A DNA stretch of 5,484 nucleotides, taken from assembly GCA_030597485.1 (NCBI GenBank), contig JAUVRU010000185.1:1-5484 (forward strand), read 5' to 3'. The stretch comes from Anaerolineae bacterium. GTDB taxonomy: Bacteria; Chloroflexota; Anaerolineae; 4572-78; NAK82. The position numbers and the translations under genes are program-made. The notes under the pieces were generated by a model. The model made no database searches. It worked only from the letters and a program-made list of their open reading frames with translations, and was not told the origin of the DNA. The first letter of the stretch is position 1. Every line of letters starts with the position of its first letter. Below are positions 1-5,484 of the stretch, piece by piece.

Positions 1-166
1 CGCCGCCGACAGGGCTGAGAAAGCAGATATTGACCTGGTGAGAGACGACTTGGCCCCGGTCAAGGGTGCCCTGGTCACCACACAGGCCGAACTGGCCGCG
101 ATCAAGGCCTTGCTTGAGCAGCGTGATCGGCCACACCGGGAACGGGCGGGGGAAGAAGGCGAGTGA
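1..166 (+). CDS. C-terminal end of an unidentified coiled-coil-like protein (5' truncated)
   Basis: The frame beginning at base 2 is open from the window edge to TGA at 164-166 and gives 54 residues. It is rich in Ala, Glu, Asp, Lys and Leu with heptad-like spacing (for example ELAAIKALLEQ), followed by a charged Arg/Glu tail. This suggests a helical or coiled-coil C-terminus; no membrane segment or catalytic motif is visible. The stop lies 16 nt before the next ATG, and that gene's ribosome binding site starts 1 nt after this stop, so the two are probably co-transcribed. I do not recognise the family. The reading frame is preferred over an overlapping frame opening at 66, whose early residues (Pro/Arg/Trp-rich) do not look like protein. 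Confidence 0.6.
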   Translation, partial: AADRAEKADIDLVRDDLAPVKGALVTTQAELAAIKALLEQRDRPHRERAGEEGE

Positions 167-167
167 C

Positions 168-172
168 GGAGG
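168..172 (+). promoter_or_regulatory. Ribosome binding site fixing the HdeD-like start at 183
   Basis: GGAGG lies 10 nt upstream of ATG 183. It supports this start over the in-frame ATG at 66, which lies inside the upstream gene and has no comparable site, and over the in-frame ATG at 219. Confidence 0.6.
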
Positions 173-182
173 CGACGTTCAT

Positions 183-776
183 ATGACGGCATCCGGCGCC
201 AACAGCTCCGGTGACTTCATGGCCGAACACTGGTGGATCACCTTGGTCCGGGGGATTGCCGCCCTCCTCTTAGGCTTGGCGTTGCTCGTGGCGCCGGTGA
301 AGGGCAGGCCGATGATGGCCCAATACATGGGCATGTATTGGCTGGCCAGCGGCGTCATGAGTATCACCTGGGGGCTGCGCGCTGCCAGGCGACCCGGCGT
401 ATGGTTGGTAGCGGGCATCGTGGGGGTGATCGGAGGAGTGGCTATTATGAGTCACAGCCTTATTGCCTCCCTGGTGGCCCCGAGGGTGATGGTCGACCTG
501 TTCGCCGTGGTTGCCATCCTGACGGGTCTGCTCCACGTCTTGGGAGGATATCGGATCCGGCAGGATCACGGGCGCAGATGGTCGTGGGGCAGCTTTTTCT
601 TGGGTGCGGTGCAGATCGTCTTGGGGGCGCTGGTCCTTGCTTCCCCAGAGGAGGTTCCCACAGGCGTGCTGTATGTAGCCATGATTTGGGCTCTCATCGG
701 GGGCATTGGTTTGCTGGCCGACGCGTACCGCTGGCGGAGGCTTGCCGTGGCACTCAGACGGAAGGAGATTGATTGA
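183..776 (+). CDS. HdeD/DUF308-family six-helix membrane protein
   Basis: The 197-residue protein has six hydrophobic segments at about residues 17-38, 46-66, 73-94, 102-123, 135-153 and 162-181, separated by short Arg-rich loops. It fits the HdeD/DUF308 pattern: three repeated two-helix units, with the opening WWITLVRGIAALLLGLALL resembling the family's usual 'WW..llRGi.ail.Gi' start, and a Gly-rich helix pattern throughout. HdeD of E. coli is an inner-membrane acid-resistance protein. Members elsewhere are mostly uncharacterised, so an envelope-stress role is inferred. The start at 183 is chosen for its GGAGG site. ATG 219 (residue 13) would also begin just before the first helix and cannot be excluded. 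The stop codon overlaps the start of the MscS-type gene by one base, which suggests translational coupling. Confidence 0.85.
   Translation: MTASGANSSGDFMAEHWWITLVRGIAALLLGLALLVAPVKGRPMMAQYMGMYWLASGVMSITWGLRAARRPGVWLVAGIVGVIGGVAIMSHSLIASLVAPRVMVDLFAVVAILTGLLHVLGGYRIRQDHGRRWSWGSFFLGAVQIVLGALVLASPEEVPTGVLYVAMIWALIGGIGLLADAYRWRRLAVALRRKEID
762..767 (+). promoter_or_regulatory. Ribosome binding site for the MscS-like gene, inside the HdeD-like gene
   Basis: AAGGAG lies 8 nt before ATG 776. It decides the start: TTG at 773 is in frame but would leave only 5 nt. ATG 776 shares its A with the upstream TGA (774-776), giving a TGATG stop-start overlap. Confidence 0.6.
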
Positions 777-2242
777 TGAGAAGAACAGCAACTTTCTTGT
801 CGGTTCTGGCGCCGGCTTGTCTGCTGCTCGTTCTATTGGCCGCCTGTGGCGGCGCTGCCACAGTGGAGACAGTCGCTCCGGAAATCGTCCCCACGTCGGC
901 AACGCCCGATGTCAGCGAAACGGTCAAGCCTGAGGCGACCAGCCCCCCCGAAGAAGAGGAAGCCGGCGTCAGCGAGACCCCCGAACCTGAAGCGACGAGC
1001 CCTCCCGGAGAGGAAGAGCCCGCCAGCGACGAGGATGTGGGCATCGCGGAAGCCGCAGCCAGCAGAACCCCGGTTCCCACGCCAGTCCCCGGTCCGATAA
1101 CGGAGCTGGTTTCCGATCTGACCGCCTCTACCGGGATGACCCAGCAAAAGTTTCTTGGCCTGGCGGCCGAGGATTGGATCAACCTCGGGATCTCGGCTCT
1201 GATGGCTCTGGTCGGCTACTTGTTAGGTACCTGGTTGATCCGGGGCCTGCTTCGCCGGGTCGTCCGTCGCACCTCCACGGAGTTTGATGACGAGTTTCTG
1301 GAAGTTATCGGGCCCCAGCTGCGATGGCTGATCGTGGTTATTGCTTTCCAGATTTCCATCGTCCGCTTGAGGTTCCTGAGCCTTGGGCTCAGAGCGTTTC
1401 TTGACGATGCTTTCTTTCTGCTGTATCTGGCCATCGGATTTTCCATCGTCTGGAGACTGCTGGATTTCGCCGCCGACTGGTACCGCAAACACCTGGAAGC
1501 GGAGGAGGACGGCGAACGGCTCAATCCAATCATCACCCTACTCCATCGCGCGGCCCAGGGCTTCTCGATCGTGATGGCCGTTACCATCTTGCTGACCCAC
1601 TTCGGCATCAGCGTAGTCGCCATCAGCGCCTCGCTGGGCATCGCCGGGTTGGCCATCTCCTTGGCAGCTCAGGATACCCTGGCAGACGTTATCAGCGGGT
1701 TCATCATCCTGGTCGATCAACCCTTCCGCGTCGGCGACCGGATCGAGATTTCGGGGCTGGGTACCTGGGGGGATGTAGTGAAGATCGGCGCCCGCACCAC
1801 GGCCATCCGCACCCGAGACAACCGCATGGTCATCGTGCCTAACTCGACCATCGGGAAGAGTCAGGTGGTCAACTACACCTTCCCTGATCCCCGCTACCGC
1901 ATTCAGATGGAGATTGGCGTTGGCTATGGCGTGGACATCGAGCAGGTACGCCGCATCATCATAGACACGGTGAGCCGGGTAGAAGGTGTGCTGACCGACA
2001 AACCGGTGGATGCTCTGTACGTCGAGATGGGTGACTCCGCCATGATCTTCCGGGTGCGTTGGTGGCTGGAATCCTACGTCGACACGCGGCAGATGTTTGA
2101 CAAGGTGAACACTGCCCTGCAAAAGGCGCTGGACGAGGCCGGCATTGACATGCCCTATCCGACGCGCAACCTCAACCTCGAAGTTGGCCGGGAGACGGCC
2201 GCCCGAATCTCCCAGGCATTCAAAGAGCCCAACTCCCATTAG
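776..2242 (+). CDS. MscS-family mechanosensitive ion channel with lipoprotein signal and Pro/Glu-rich spacer
   Basis: The 488-residue protein should be a membrane-tension-gated channel that releases solutes on hypo-osmotic shock. Residues 1-24 form a signal peptide (two Arg, a hydrophobic core, then LLAAC with Cys24 as likely lipidation site). Residues 25-110 are a Pro/Thr/Glu-rich spacer. Membrane helices lie at about 135-155, 183-197, 209-230, 262-283 and 285-312. The last is the pore helix, with the family's Gly/Ala pattern (SLGIAGLAISLAAQ) leading into LVDQPFRVGDRIEI. The cytoplasmic beta domain follows, with VPNSTI at 354-359, and the C-terminal alpha/beta domain ends near PYPTRNLNL (460-468). 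An extracytoplasmic N-terminus plus five helices puts the C-terminal domains in the cytoplasm, as expected. It is much longer than E. coli MscS (286 aa) because of the front end. Family is certain; actual lipidation is inferred. Confidence 0.93.
   Translation: MRRTATFLSVLAPACLLLVLLAACGGAATVETVAPEIVPTSATPDVSETVKPEATSPPEEEEAGVSETPEPEATSPPGEEEPASDEDVGIAEAAASRTPVPTPVPGPITELVSDLTASTGMTQQKFLGLAAEDWINLGISALMALVGYLLGTWLIRGLLRRVVRRTSTEFDDEFLEVIGPQLRWLIVVIAFQISIVRLRFLSLGLRAFLDDAFFLLYLAIGFSIVWRLLDFAADWYRKHLEAEEDGERLNPIITLLHRAAQGFSIVMAVTILLTHFGISVVAISASLGIAGLAISLAAQDTLADVISGFIILVDQPFRVGDRIEISGLGTWGDVVKIGARTTAIRTRDNRMVIVPNSTIGKSQVVNYTFPDPRYRIQMEIGVGYGVDIEQVRRIIIDTVSRVEGVLTDKPVDALYVEMGDSAMIFRVRWWLESYVDTRQMFDKVNTALQKALDEAGIDMPYPTRNLNLEVGRETAARISQAFKEPNSH
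911..1018 (+). repeat. Imperfect duplicated 17-residue motif in the MscS spacer
   Basis: Codons 46-62 (911-961) and 65-81 (968-1018) encode two copies of VSETxxPEATSPPxEEE. The copies are near-identical in protein but differ at many third positions and in one two-residue block. This is an old internal duplication maintained at the protein level, in an acidic, presumably disordered extracytoplasmic spacer. It ends in a TPVPTPVP stretch (residues 98-105). Confidence 0.75.
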
Positions 2243-2476
2243 AGACCGTCCGCCCCGTGCCCAACACGGGTCCCAGATGCCCTGAACGCGGCCGAGGAAT
2301 TGCTTCGGTATCCCTCCTTTGTCCTTGTGGTCCGAGTAGAACACCAACCCGCCGCTCCACCTCCGAATGGATGGCGCCCAGGCAGCCGTCCCTGTCACCG
2401 GTTGCTGCCTCTGGCGTGAACCACAATGCAGGCGACGGAACCGCGTCGCCCAATGCGCCCATCGCCCTGAGAGCTG
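2243..2476. other. Intergenic stretch with no recognised gene
   Basis: Apart from the hairpin just after the MscS stop, I see no supported gene, repeat or RNA here. Open frames on both strands give Pro/Arg/Gly-rich translations without family motifs. The MscS frame stays open after its stop to TGA 2417-2419, encoding a short helix-like stretch (DALNAAEELLRY), which may be chance. Confidence 0.5.
2254..2270 (+). terminator. Possible weak terminator hairpin after the MscS-like gene
   Basis: CCCGTG (2254-2259) and CACGGG (2265-2270) form a perfect 6-bp GC-rich stem with loop CCCAA, 12 nt after the stop codon. No T-run follows, so classical intrinsic termination is doubtful. It could instead protect the 3' end of the message. 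Confidence 0.35.
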
Positions 2477-2505
2477 TGGACAATCCAGGAGGATGGGTGT
2501 AAACT
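2477..2505 (+). promoter_or_regulatory. Candidate sigma70-type promoter for the Gre-like gene
   Basis: TGGACA (2477-2482, 5 of 6 to the TTGACA consensus) is separated by exactly 17 nt from TAAACT (2500-2505, 4 of 6 to TATAAT), with TG directly before the -10. Transcription would start near 2512, about 265 nt upstream of the Gre-like ATG, leaving a long leader. This is the best promoter candidate I found in the window, judged from sequence only. Confidence 0.45.
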
Positions 2506-2524
2506 GAGGATGTGATTCGCAAGA

Positions 2525-2556
2525 GCGGCGACTGAGCGCCGCAGAGTCTGTGACTC
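2525..2556 (+). other. Two adjacent perfect hairpins at the start of the leader
   Basis: GCGGCG (2525-2530) pairs with CGCCGC (2537-2542) around loop ACTGAG. One base later GAGTC (2544-2548) pairs with GACTC (2552-2556) around loop TGT. They lie just downstream of the predicted transcription start. I do not recognise a known riboswitch or structured RNA family. Confidence 0.4.
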
Positions 2557-2557
2557 A

Positions 2558-2590
2558 GGCACCTGGGCTTGGGGAGGAAAGGCCTGTGCT
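2558..2590 (+). promoter_or_regulatory. Hairpin presenting a Shine-Dalgarno sequence in its loop
   Basis: GGCAC (2558-2562) can pair with GTGCT (2586-2590), and GGGCTT (2565-2570) with AGGCCT (2580-2585), leaving a CT bulge at 2563-2564. That makes about 11 pairs, three of them G-T wobbles. The nine-base loop GGGGAGGAA (2571-2579) contains GGAGG, and the GTG at 2586 sits in the stem. The structure could gate translation of the small ORF starting there. The pairing was worked out by hand and not energy-scored. Confidence 0.3.
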
Positions 2591-2717
2591 GCCAAGGATC
2601 GCCGGGGTCGAGGCGACGATTGAGGAGCAGGCCAGACCATCGGGCTGGACGCGGCCATCTGTCCCCCCTGTCAGGCCCGGGGGATCAGGGTCGCCGAATC
2701 CCAGGTCGGAACTGTGA
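2586..2717 (+). CDS. Possible small ORF (43 aa) in the leader of the Gre-like gene
   Basis: A GTG at 2586 preceded by GGAGG (2573-2577) at the ideal 8-nt spacing opens a 43-codon frame ending at TGA 2715-2717. The product begins with a plausible helical piece (RIAGVEATIEEQA) and then becomes Pro/Gly/Ser/Arg-rich, with no membrane segment or known motif. It ends 60 nt before the Gre-like ATG. It could be a leader peptide, the remnant of a gene, or a chance ORF in GC-rich DNA. The main support is the ribosome binding site, so confidence is low. Confidence 0.2.
   Translation: MLPRIAGVEATIEEQARPSGWTRPSVPPVRPGGSGSPNPRSEL
2661..2685 (+). other. GC-rich hairpin in the leader
   Basis: GTCCCCC (2661-2667) can pair with GGGGGAT (2679-2685), giving six Watson-Crick pairs plus one wobble around an 11-nt loop. 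No T-run follows, so it is not a clear attenuator, but it adds to the folded character of the 2512-2777 leader. Confidence 0.3.
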
Positions 2718-2777
2718 GAAACGGTGATGCAAATGGGCGTAGTCCAAATCAACAGATGACTTGTACGGAGACCCGAC

Positions 2778-3218
2778 ATGCAAACACCACCACCGGACGA
2801 GAAGAGCGGGGAAGAAGACACCCACCCCGACCAGGTGGTCCTCAGATCCCACGTGGAAGTTGACCTGATTGGGGAATCAGGGGCCAGCGAACACCTGACG
2901 TTCACCATTGTCCCCGATCGCGAGGCTGACTTCTCGGCCGGGTTGCTCGCCCAAAGCACGCCAATGGCGCAAGCCGTGTTGGGTCAGCGAGCAGGCAGCG
3001 TGGTGCCCTATCGCGCTGGAGATATCGTGGAGGCAAGGATTGTGAGGGTGGCGCCCAGCACGCACCCACCGGGCGCGGATGCGGCCGCTGATCGCCGGGC
3101 CACCATTCAGAAGGCGATCAGCAAGTCACAGCTGGCTGACGCCGTCCGCTTCGCCCTCACCGTGGATCAAAAATGGGGTGATACCGACCCGGAGGCTATG
3201 GAATCGAATTGGGAGTAG
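2778..3218 (+). CDS. GreA/GreB/Rnk-like protein: C-terminal FKBP-like domain only
   Basis: The 146-residue protein has three parts. Residues 1-19 are an acidic, Pro-rich lead. Residues 20-92 match the GreA/GreB C-terminal domain: HVEVDLIG, then LTFTIVPDREADFSAGLLAQ, then STPMAQAVLGQRAGSVV and a closing EARIVRV strand. In GreA these correspond to the 'TIV...EAD...G.IS..SPIG.ALLG...GD.V' signature. Residues 93-146 are a charged, partly helical tail. The N-terminal coiled coil that GreA inserts into the RNA polymerase secondary channel, with its acidic tip, is absent. It should therefore not stimulate transcript cleavage but may still contact RNA polymerase, as Rnk does. GGAG 7 nt before ATG 2778 supports the start. 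Domain assignment is from motif recognition; the role is inferred. Confidence 0.75.
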   Translation: MQTPPPDEKSGEEDTHPDQVVLRSHVEVDLIGESGASEHLTFTIVPDREADFSAGLLAQSTPMAQAVLGQRAGSVVPYRAGDIVEARIVRVAPSTHPPGADAAADRRATIQKAISKSQLADAVRFALTVDQKWGDTDPEAMESNWE

Positions 3219-3245
3219 GACGTGTGGGACGTCACGCCCCGGCGT
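3219..3245 (+). other. Short hairpins after the Gre-like gene, unclear role
   Basis: GACGT (3219-3223) pairs with ACGTC (3229-3233), immediately followed by ACGC/GCGT (3234-3237 with 3242-3245). Both stems are short and no T-run follows. They could be a weak terminator or mRNA end structure between the Gre-like and amidohydrolase genes (109-nt gap), or chance. Confidence 0.15.
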
Positions 3246-3327
3246 TACCACCGTGGGCCTGACGTTCATATGCAGACGGCGTGCCGGACGAATCCAAGAC
3301 TGACGCGCAGCTGAGAGGAGAGATCAA

Positions 3328-5169
3328 ATGGCTCGAAAGACAGTAGCCACACCGTTCCCCCGCCGCGAGTTCCTGAGGCGGGCTGGCCTTGCCACCGGCG
3401 GGTTGCTGGCCGGCAGCCTGGCCTGTGGCCGGTCCGGGCAAAGGACCGTGCAGCCTGCTCCCACGGTGCCGACCATGGCCGCCTCCCCGTCGGTCACCGC
3501 TACCTCACTCCCTCCTCCTGCCACTCCCCCACCGTCGGAGCTGGCCGCGGACGTGTTGCTTCTCAACGGCAAGATCATCACCGTGGACCCCGCCGACGCC
3601 ATCGCCCAGGCTGTAGCCATCAAGGACAGGCGGATCCAGGCTGTAGGCATTGACGCCGAGATCGCTTCGCTCGCGGGCGAGCGCACTCAGGTGATAGATC
3701 TGGGCGGCCGGGCAGTCACGCCCGGGTTGATTGACGCCCACAATCATTTCCAGGTCATGGGCCTGATGGATGGCTACTACGTGCCATTCCTGCCACCGGA
3801 GGTCAGGACCATCGTTGACTTGCAGGCCAGGCTGGCCGAAGCAGTGGCCCAGACACCCGAAGGAGAGTGGATCCAAGGCTACTTCATGGTGGTGGCCGAG
3901 GGAAGACTTCCCAACCGGCACGACCTGGACTCTATCTCTCCCAATCACCCGGTCTGGATCATGCAGCAAGGCGGGCACTATGGATCAGCCAATACCCTGG
4001 CGCTCCAGATCGCCGGCATCACTGCCGATACGCCCGATCCGGTCGGCGGTGTAATCGAGCGGGACCAGAATGGTGATCCCACCGGCGTCTTCTACAACCA
4101 CCGGGCTATGGACCTGCTGCGGCAGCATGTGCCCCGCTACACCATGAATATGGTGCAACAGAACATCGCCTCCACCCAACCGCTTTTCGCGGCCTGCGGA
4201 GTGACCACCTTCCACGACAACAACGTGCGCGGGGTGGAGGTCGTTGACACCTACATGGAAACCGGTCGCCAGGGAGAGATGTACCTGCGGGGCGCGGTTT
4301 ACTACACGCTCGAGTGGCCCAGCGACCTGGAGCGAGCGCTTAACGAGATCGAGTTTCATGGGGATGATTTCATGCGCTTCGCCGGCTTCAAATTCTTGCT
4401 GGACGGTCAGCTAAGGATGGCATATTGTCACCAGCCCCACGAAGGTGTCCGCTGGGACACGCCCACCTGGGAACCTGACACTTTCAAACGGACAGTGCGC
4501 GCATTGCACGACACTGGCCTGCAGATCTGTGTGCACTGCGTCGGTGACGCGGCGGTGGACCTCACGCTGGACGCTTATGAGGAGGCAATGGATGCCAACC
4601 CGCGCCCCGACCCCCGTCACCGCATCGAACACTGCATCTTGAGCACCCCGGAGGCCACCCAGCGCATGAAGGATTTGGGAGTCGTGGTCTCCACCCAGCC
4701 ACAGTTCATCCGGCTGGGGGGAGATGTCTACCCCATCATGTTTGGTGAGGAACGCGCCCGTCGGGCCATCGCCACTCGCGAATGGCTGGAAGCCGGCGTC
4801 CCGCTCGCTCTGGGATCTGATTCACCAACCACGCCCTGGTACACCCCTCAGGTGACGCTCTTTGGGGCTGCGACCCGAGTCACCTTTTCCAACCAGACCC
4901 ACGCGCCTGATCAATGCCTGACGATCCAGGAAGCGCTGCGGGCCCACACGATGGGCAGCGCCCACGCCGGTCACGAGGAGGCTATCAAAGGCTCCATCGA
5001 GGTAGGTAAACTGGCGGATATGGCCGTCTGGAACCAGGACCCATACACCGCCCCCCTGTCACAACTATGGAAGATACCCATCGACATGACCTTTGTCGGC
5101 GGAGACATCGTCTTCCAGGGCGGTGATGCGGCGCTCATTCCCCATTTGGCCAGGGACCTGTGGGGCTAA
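3328..5169 (+). CDS. Tat-exported YtcJ-type metal-dependent amidohydrolase, probable lipoprotein
   Basis: The 613-residue protein belongs to the amidohydrolase superfamily (Amidohydro_3, YtcJ-like), whose members hydrolyse amide or related bonds with a metal centre; the substrate is unknown. Residues 9-33 form a Tat signal (PRREFLRR, then a Gly/Ala/Leu core) ending at Cys33. Residues 34-72 are a Pro/Thr/Ser spacer. The composite beta domain begins at about 75 (DVLLLNGKIITVD). Expected metal ligands are visible: H138 and H140 in DAHNHF, H403 in VHCVGDAAVD, H435 in HRIEHC and D498 in LALGSDSP; K355 in FKFLLDG is a candidate bridging lysine. The C-terminal strand region (LADMAVWNQDP) is complete, so the gene is intact. 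AGGAG 7 nt before ATG 3328 fixes the start. A Tat route fits export of a folded metalloenzyme. Lipidation is uncertain because the -3 residue is Ser, not Leu. Confidence 0.9.
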   Translation: MARKTVATPFPRREFLRRAGLATGGLLAGSLACGRSGQRTVQPAPTVPTMAASPSVTATSLPPPATPPPSELAADVLLLNGKIITVDPADAIAQAVAIKDRRIQAVGIDAEIASLAGERTQVIDLGGRAVTPGLIDAHNHFQVMGLMDGYYVPFLPPEVRTIVDLQARLAEAVAQTPEGEWIQGYFMVVAEGRLPNRHDLDSISPNHPVWIMQQGGHYGSANTLALQIAGITADTPDPVGGVIERDQNGDPTGVFYNHRAMDLLRQHVPRYTMNMVQQNIASTQPLFAACGVTTFHDNNVRGVEVVDTYMETGRQGEMYLRGAVYYTLEWPSDLERALNEIEFHGDDFMRFAGFKFLLDGQLRMAYCHQPHEGVRWDTPTWEPDTFKRTVRALHDTGLQICVHCVGDAAVDLTLDAYEEAMDANPRPDPRHRIEHCILSTPEATQRMKDLGVVVSTQPQFIRLGGDVYPIMFGEERARRAIATREWLEAGVPLALGSDSPTTPWYTPQVTLFGAATRVTFSNQTHAPDQCLTIQEALRAHTMGSAHAGHEEAIKGSIEVGKLADMAVWNQDPYTAPLSQLWKIPIDMTFVGGDIVFQGGDAALIPHLARDLWG

Positions 5170-5192
5170 GCGAATCGCCTCATTGAGATGCA

Positions 5193-5219
5193 AGTGGCCG
5201 GGGCCTTCAGCTGGCCGCT
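5193..5219. terminator. Candidate terminator hairpin between convergent genes
   Basis: Bases 5193-5201 pair with 5211-5219 to give a 9-bp stem with two G-T wobbles and a 9-nt loop (GGCCTTCAG), 23 nt after the amidohydrolase stop. It sits in the 134-nt gap between convergent genes, where termination is expected. No clear T-run follows on either strand, so the mechanism is uncertain. Confidence 0.35.
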
Positions 5220-5303
5220 GGATATGTTAACCACTATCGGACACCCTCAGAGGCTCGCCGTCCGTTTCAGCCCCCGGCAGACTCCGGACACGTGCACGGT
5301 GTG

Positions 5304-5484
5304 TCAGACGTCTGATCGGCTTTCCACCTGGGCCGGTTGGGTTTCACCCTCCTCCACCTCCAGCATCGGCAGCTCGTCCAACGAGCTCAACCCGAAATAC
5401 TGCAAGAACTCGAAGGTGGTGCCAAACAGAATGGGATGCCCCACAGTTGCTAGCCGTCCCAACTCCTCGATCAGCCCTTTGCTC
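5304..5484 (-). CDS. scpB: Segregation and condensation protein B, C-terminal part (5' end beyond window)
   Basis: Read on the minus strand from codon 5483-5481 to the stop at 5306-5304, this gives 59 residues. They carry the characteristic ScpB end: [21 protein letters not shown] followed closely by [16 protein letters not shown]. ScpB forms the winged-helix kleisin-associated subunit that works with ScpA and SMC in chromosome condensation and segregation in the cytoplasm. The recognised part is the second winged-helix domain; the tail after LP ([20 protein letters not shown]) is acidic and lineage-specific. The gene is convergent with the amidohydrolase, so the two are separately transcribed. 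The rest of the gene lies beyond position 5484. Confidence 0.92.
   Translation of the reverse strand, partial: SKGLIEELGRLATVGHPILFGTTFEFLQYFGLSSLDELPMLEVEEGETQPAQVESRSDV

Noticed and set aside
66..182. N-terminal extension of the HdeD-like gene to ATG 66
   Set aside because: It overlaps the upstream gene's plausible coding frame, has no ribosome site, and encodes a Pro/Arg-rich stretch unlike the family. ATG 183 has GGAGG.
174..185. 12-bp repeat GACGTTCATATG shared with 3261-3272
   Set aside because: About one shared 12-mer is expected by chance in a window this size, and the contexts differ (gene start versus intergenic).
1538..2398. Long minus-strand open frame (286 codons) across the MscS gene
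   Set aside because: Most of it lies opposite a certain MscS coding region, and its translation shows no family motif; it is an antisense shadow in GC-rich DNA.
2571..2600. RNase P RNA-like GAGGAAAG signature
   Set aside because: Only the short GAGGAAAG core matches. The remaining conserved RNase P elements and the required length before the next gene are missing.
3245..3272. Possible promoter TTACCA / CATATG before the amidohydrolase
   Set aside because: Only 4 of 6 and 3 of 6 consensus matches with a 16-nt spacer; not better than chance.
5304..5315. 12-bp perfect palindrome TCAGACGTCTGA at the scpB stop
   Set aside because: Roughly one such palindrome is expected by chance in 5.5 kb; there is no second copy or operator context.

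Overview
The window most likely comes from a GC-rich (roughly 60% by eye) bacterium of the Chloroflexota, probably an Anaerolineae- or Caldilineae-like lineage. This is an inference. It rests on two exported proteins that carry an N-terminal signal ending at a cysteine followed by a Pro/Thr/Ser-rich spacer (for example TPVPTPVP), a style common in that phylum. It also rests on the general look of the scpB end. No rRNA, tRNA or other taxonomic marker is present.

Layout. (1) Positions 1-2242, plus strand, form a tight co-directional cluster. It holds the C-terminal end of an unidentified coiled-coil-like protein (stop at 164-166), then a six-helix HdeD/DUF308-type membrane protein (183-776), then an MscS-family mechanosensitive channel (776-2242). 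The channel's ATG overlaps the preceding TGA by one base. The channel has an unusual front end: a lipoprotein-type signal peptide and an acidic Pro-rich spacer of about 110 residues. The cluster looks like an envelope or osmotic/acid stress operon. (2) Positions 2243-2777 contain no recognised gene. The first part is featureless apart from a small hairpin after the channel. The second part holds a good sigma70-like promoter candidate (TGGACA, 17 nt, TAAACT) followed by a run of predicted hairpins. One of these displays a Shine-Dalgarno sequence in its loop, ahead of a possible 43-codon ORF. (3) Positions 2778-3218 encode a small protein with only the C-terminal FKBP-like domain of GreA/GreB/Rnk, without the coiled coil. 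(4) Positions 3328-5169 encode a Tat-exported YtcJ-type metal-dependent amidohydrolase, probably lipid-anchored. (5) Positions 5304-5484, minus strand, are the C-terminal end of scpB (chromosome segregation), convergent with the amidohydrolase across a 134-nt gap that contains a candidate terminator hairpin.

The genes appear to be mostly ordinary chromosomal content with no mobile element, CRISPR array, tRNA or rRNA. I do not see a clear new multi-gene system. The points most worth following are the lipoprotein-MscS architecture, the coiled-coil-less Gre-like protein, and the structured leader between the candidate promoter and that gene.
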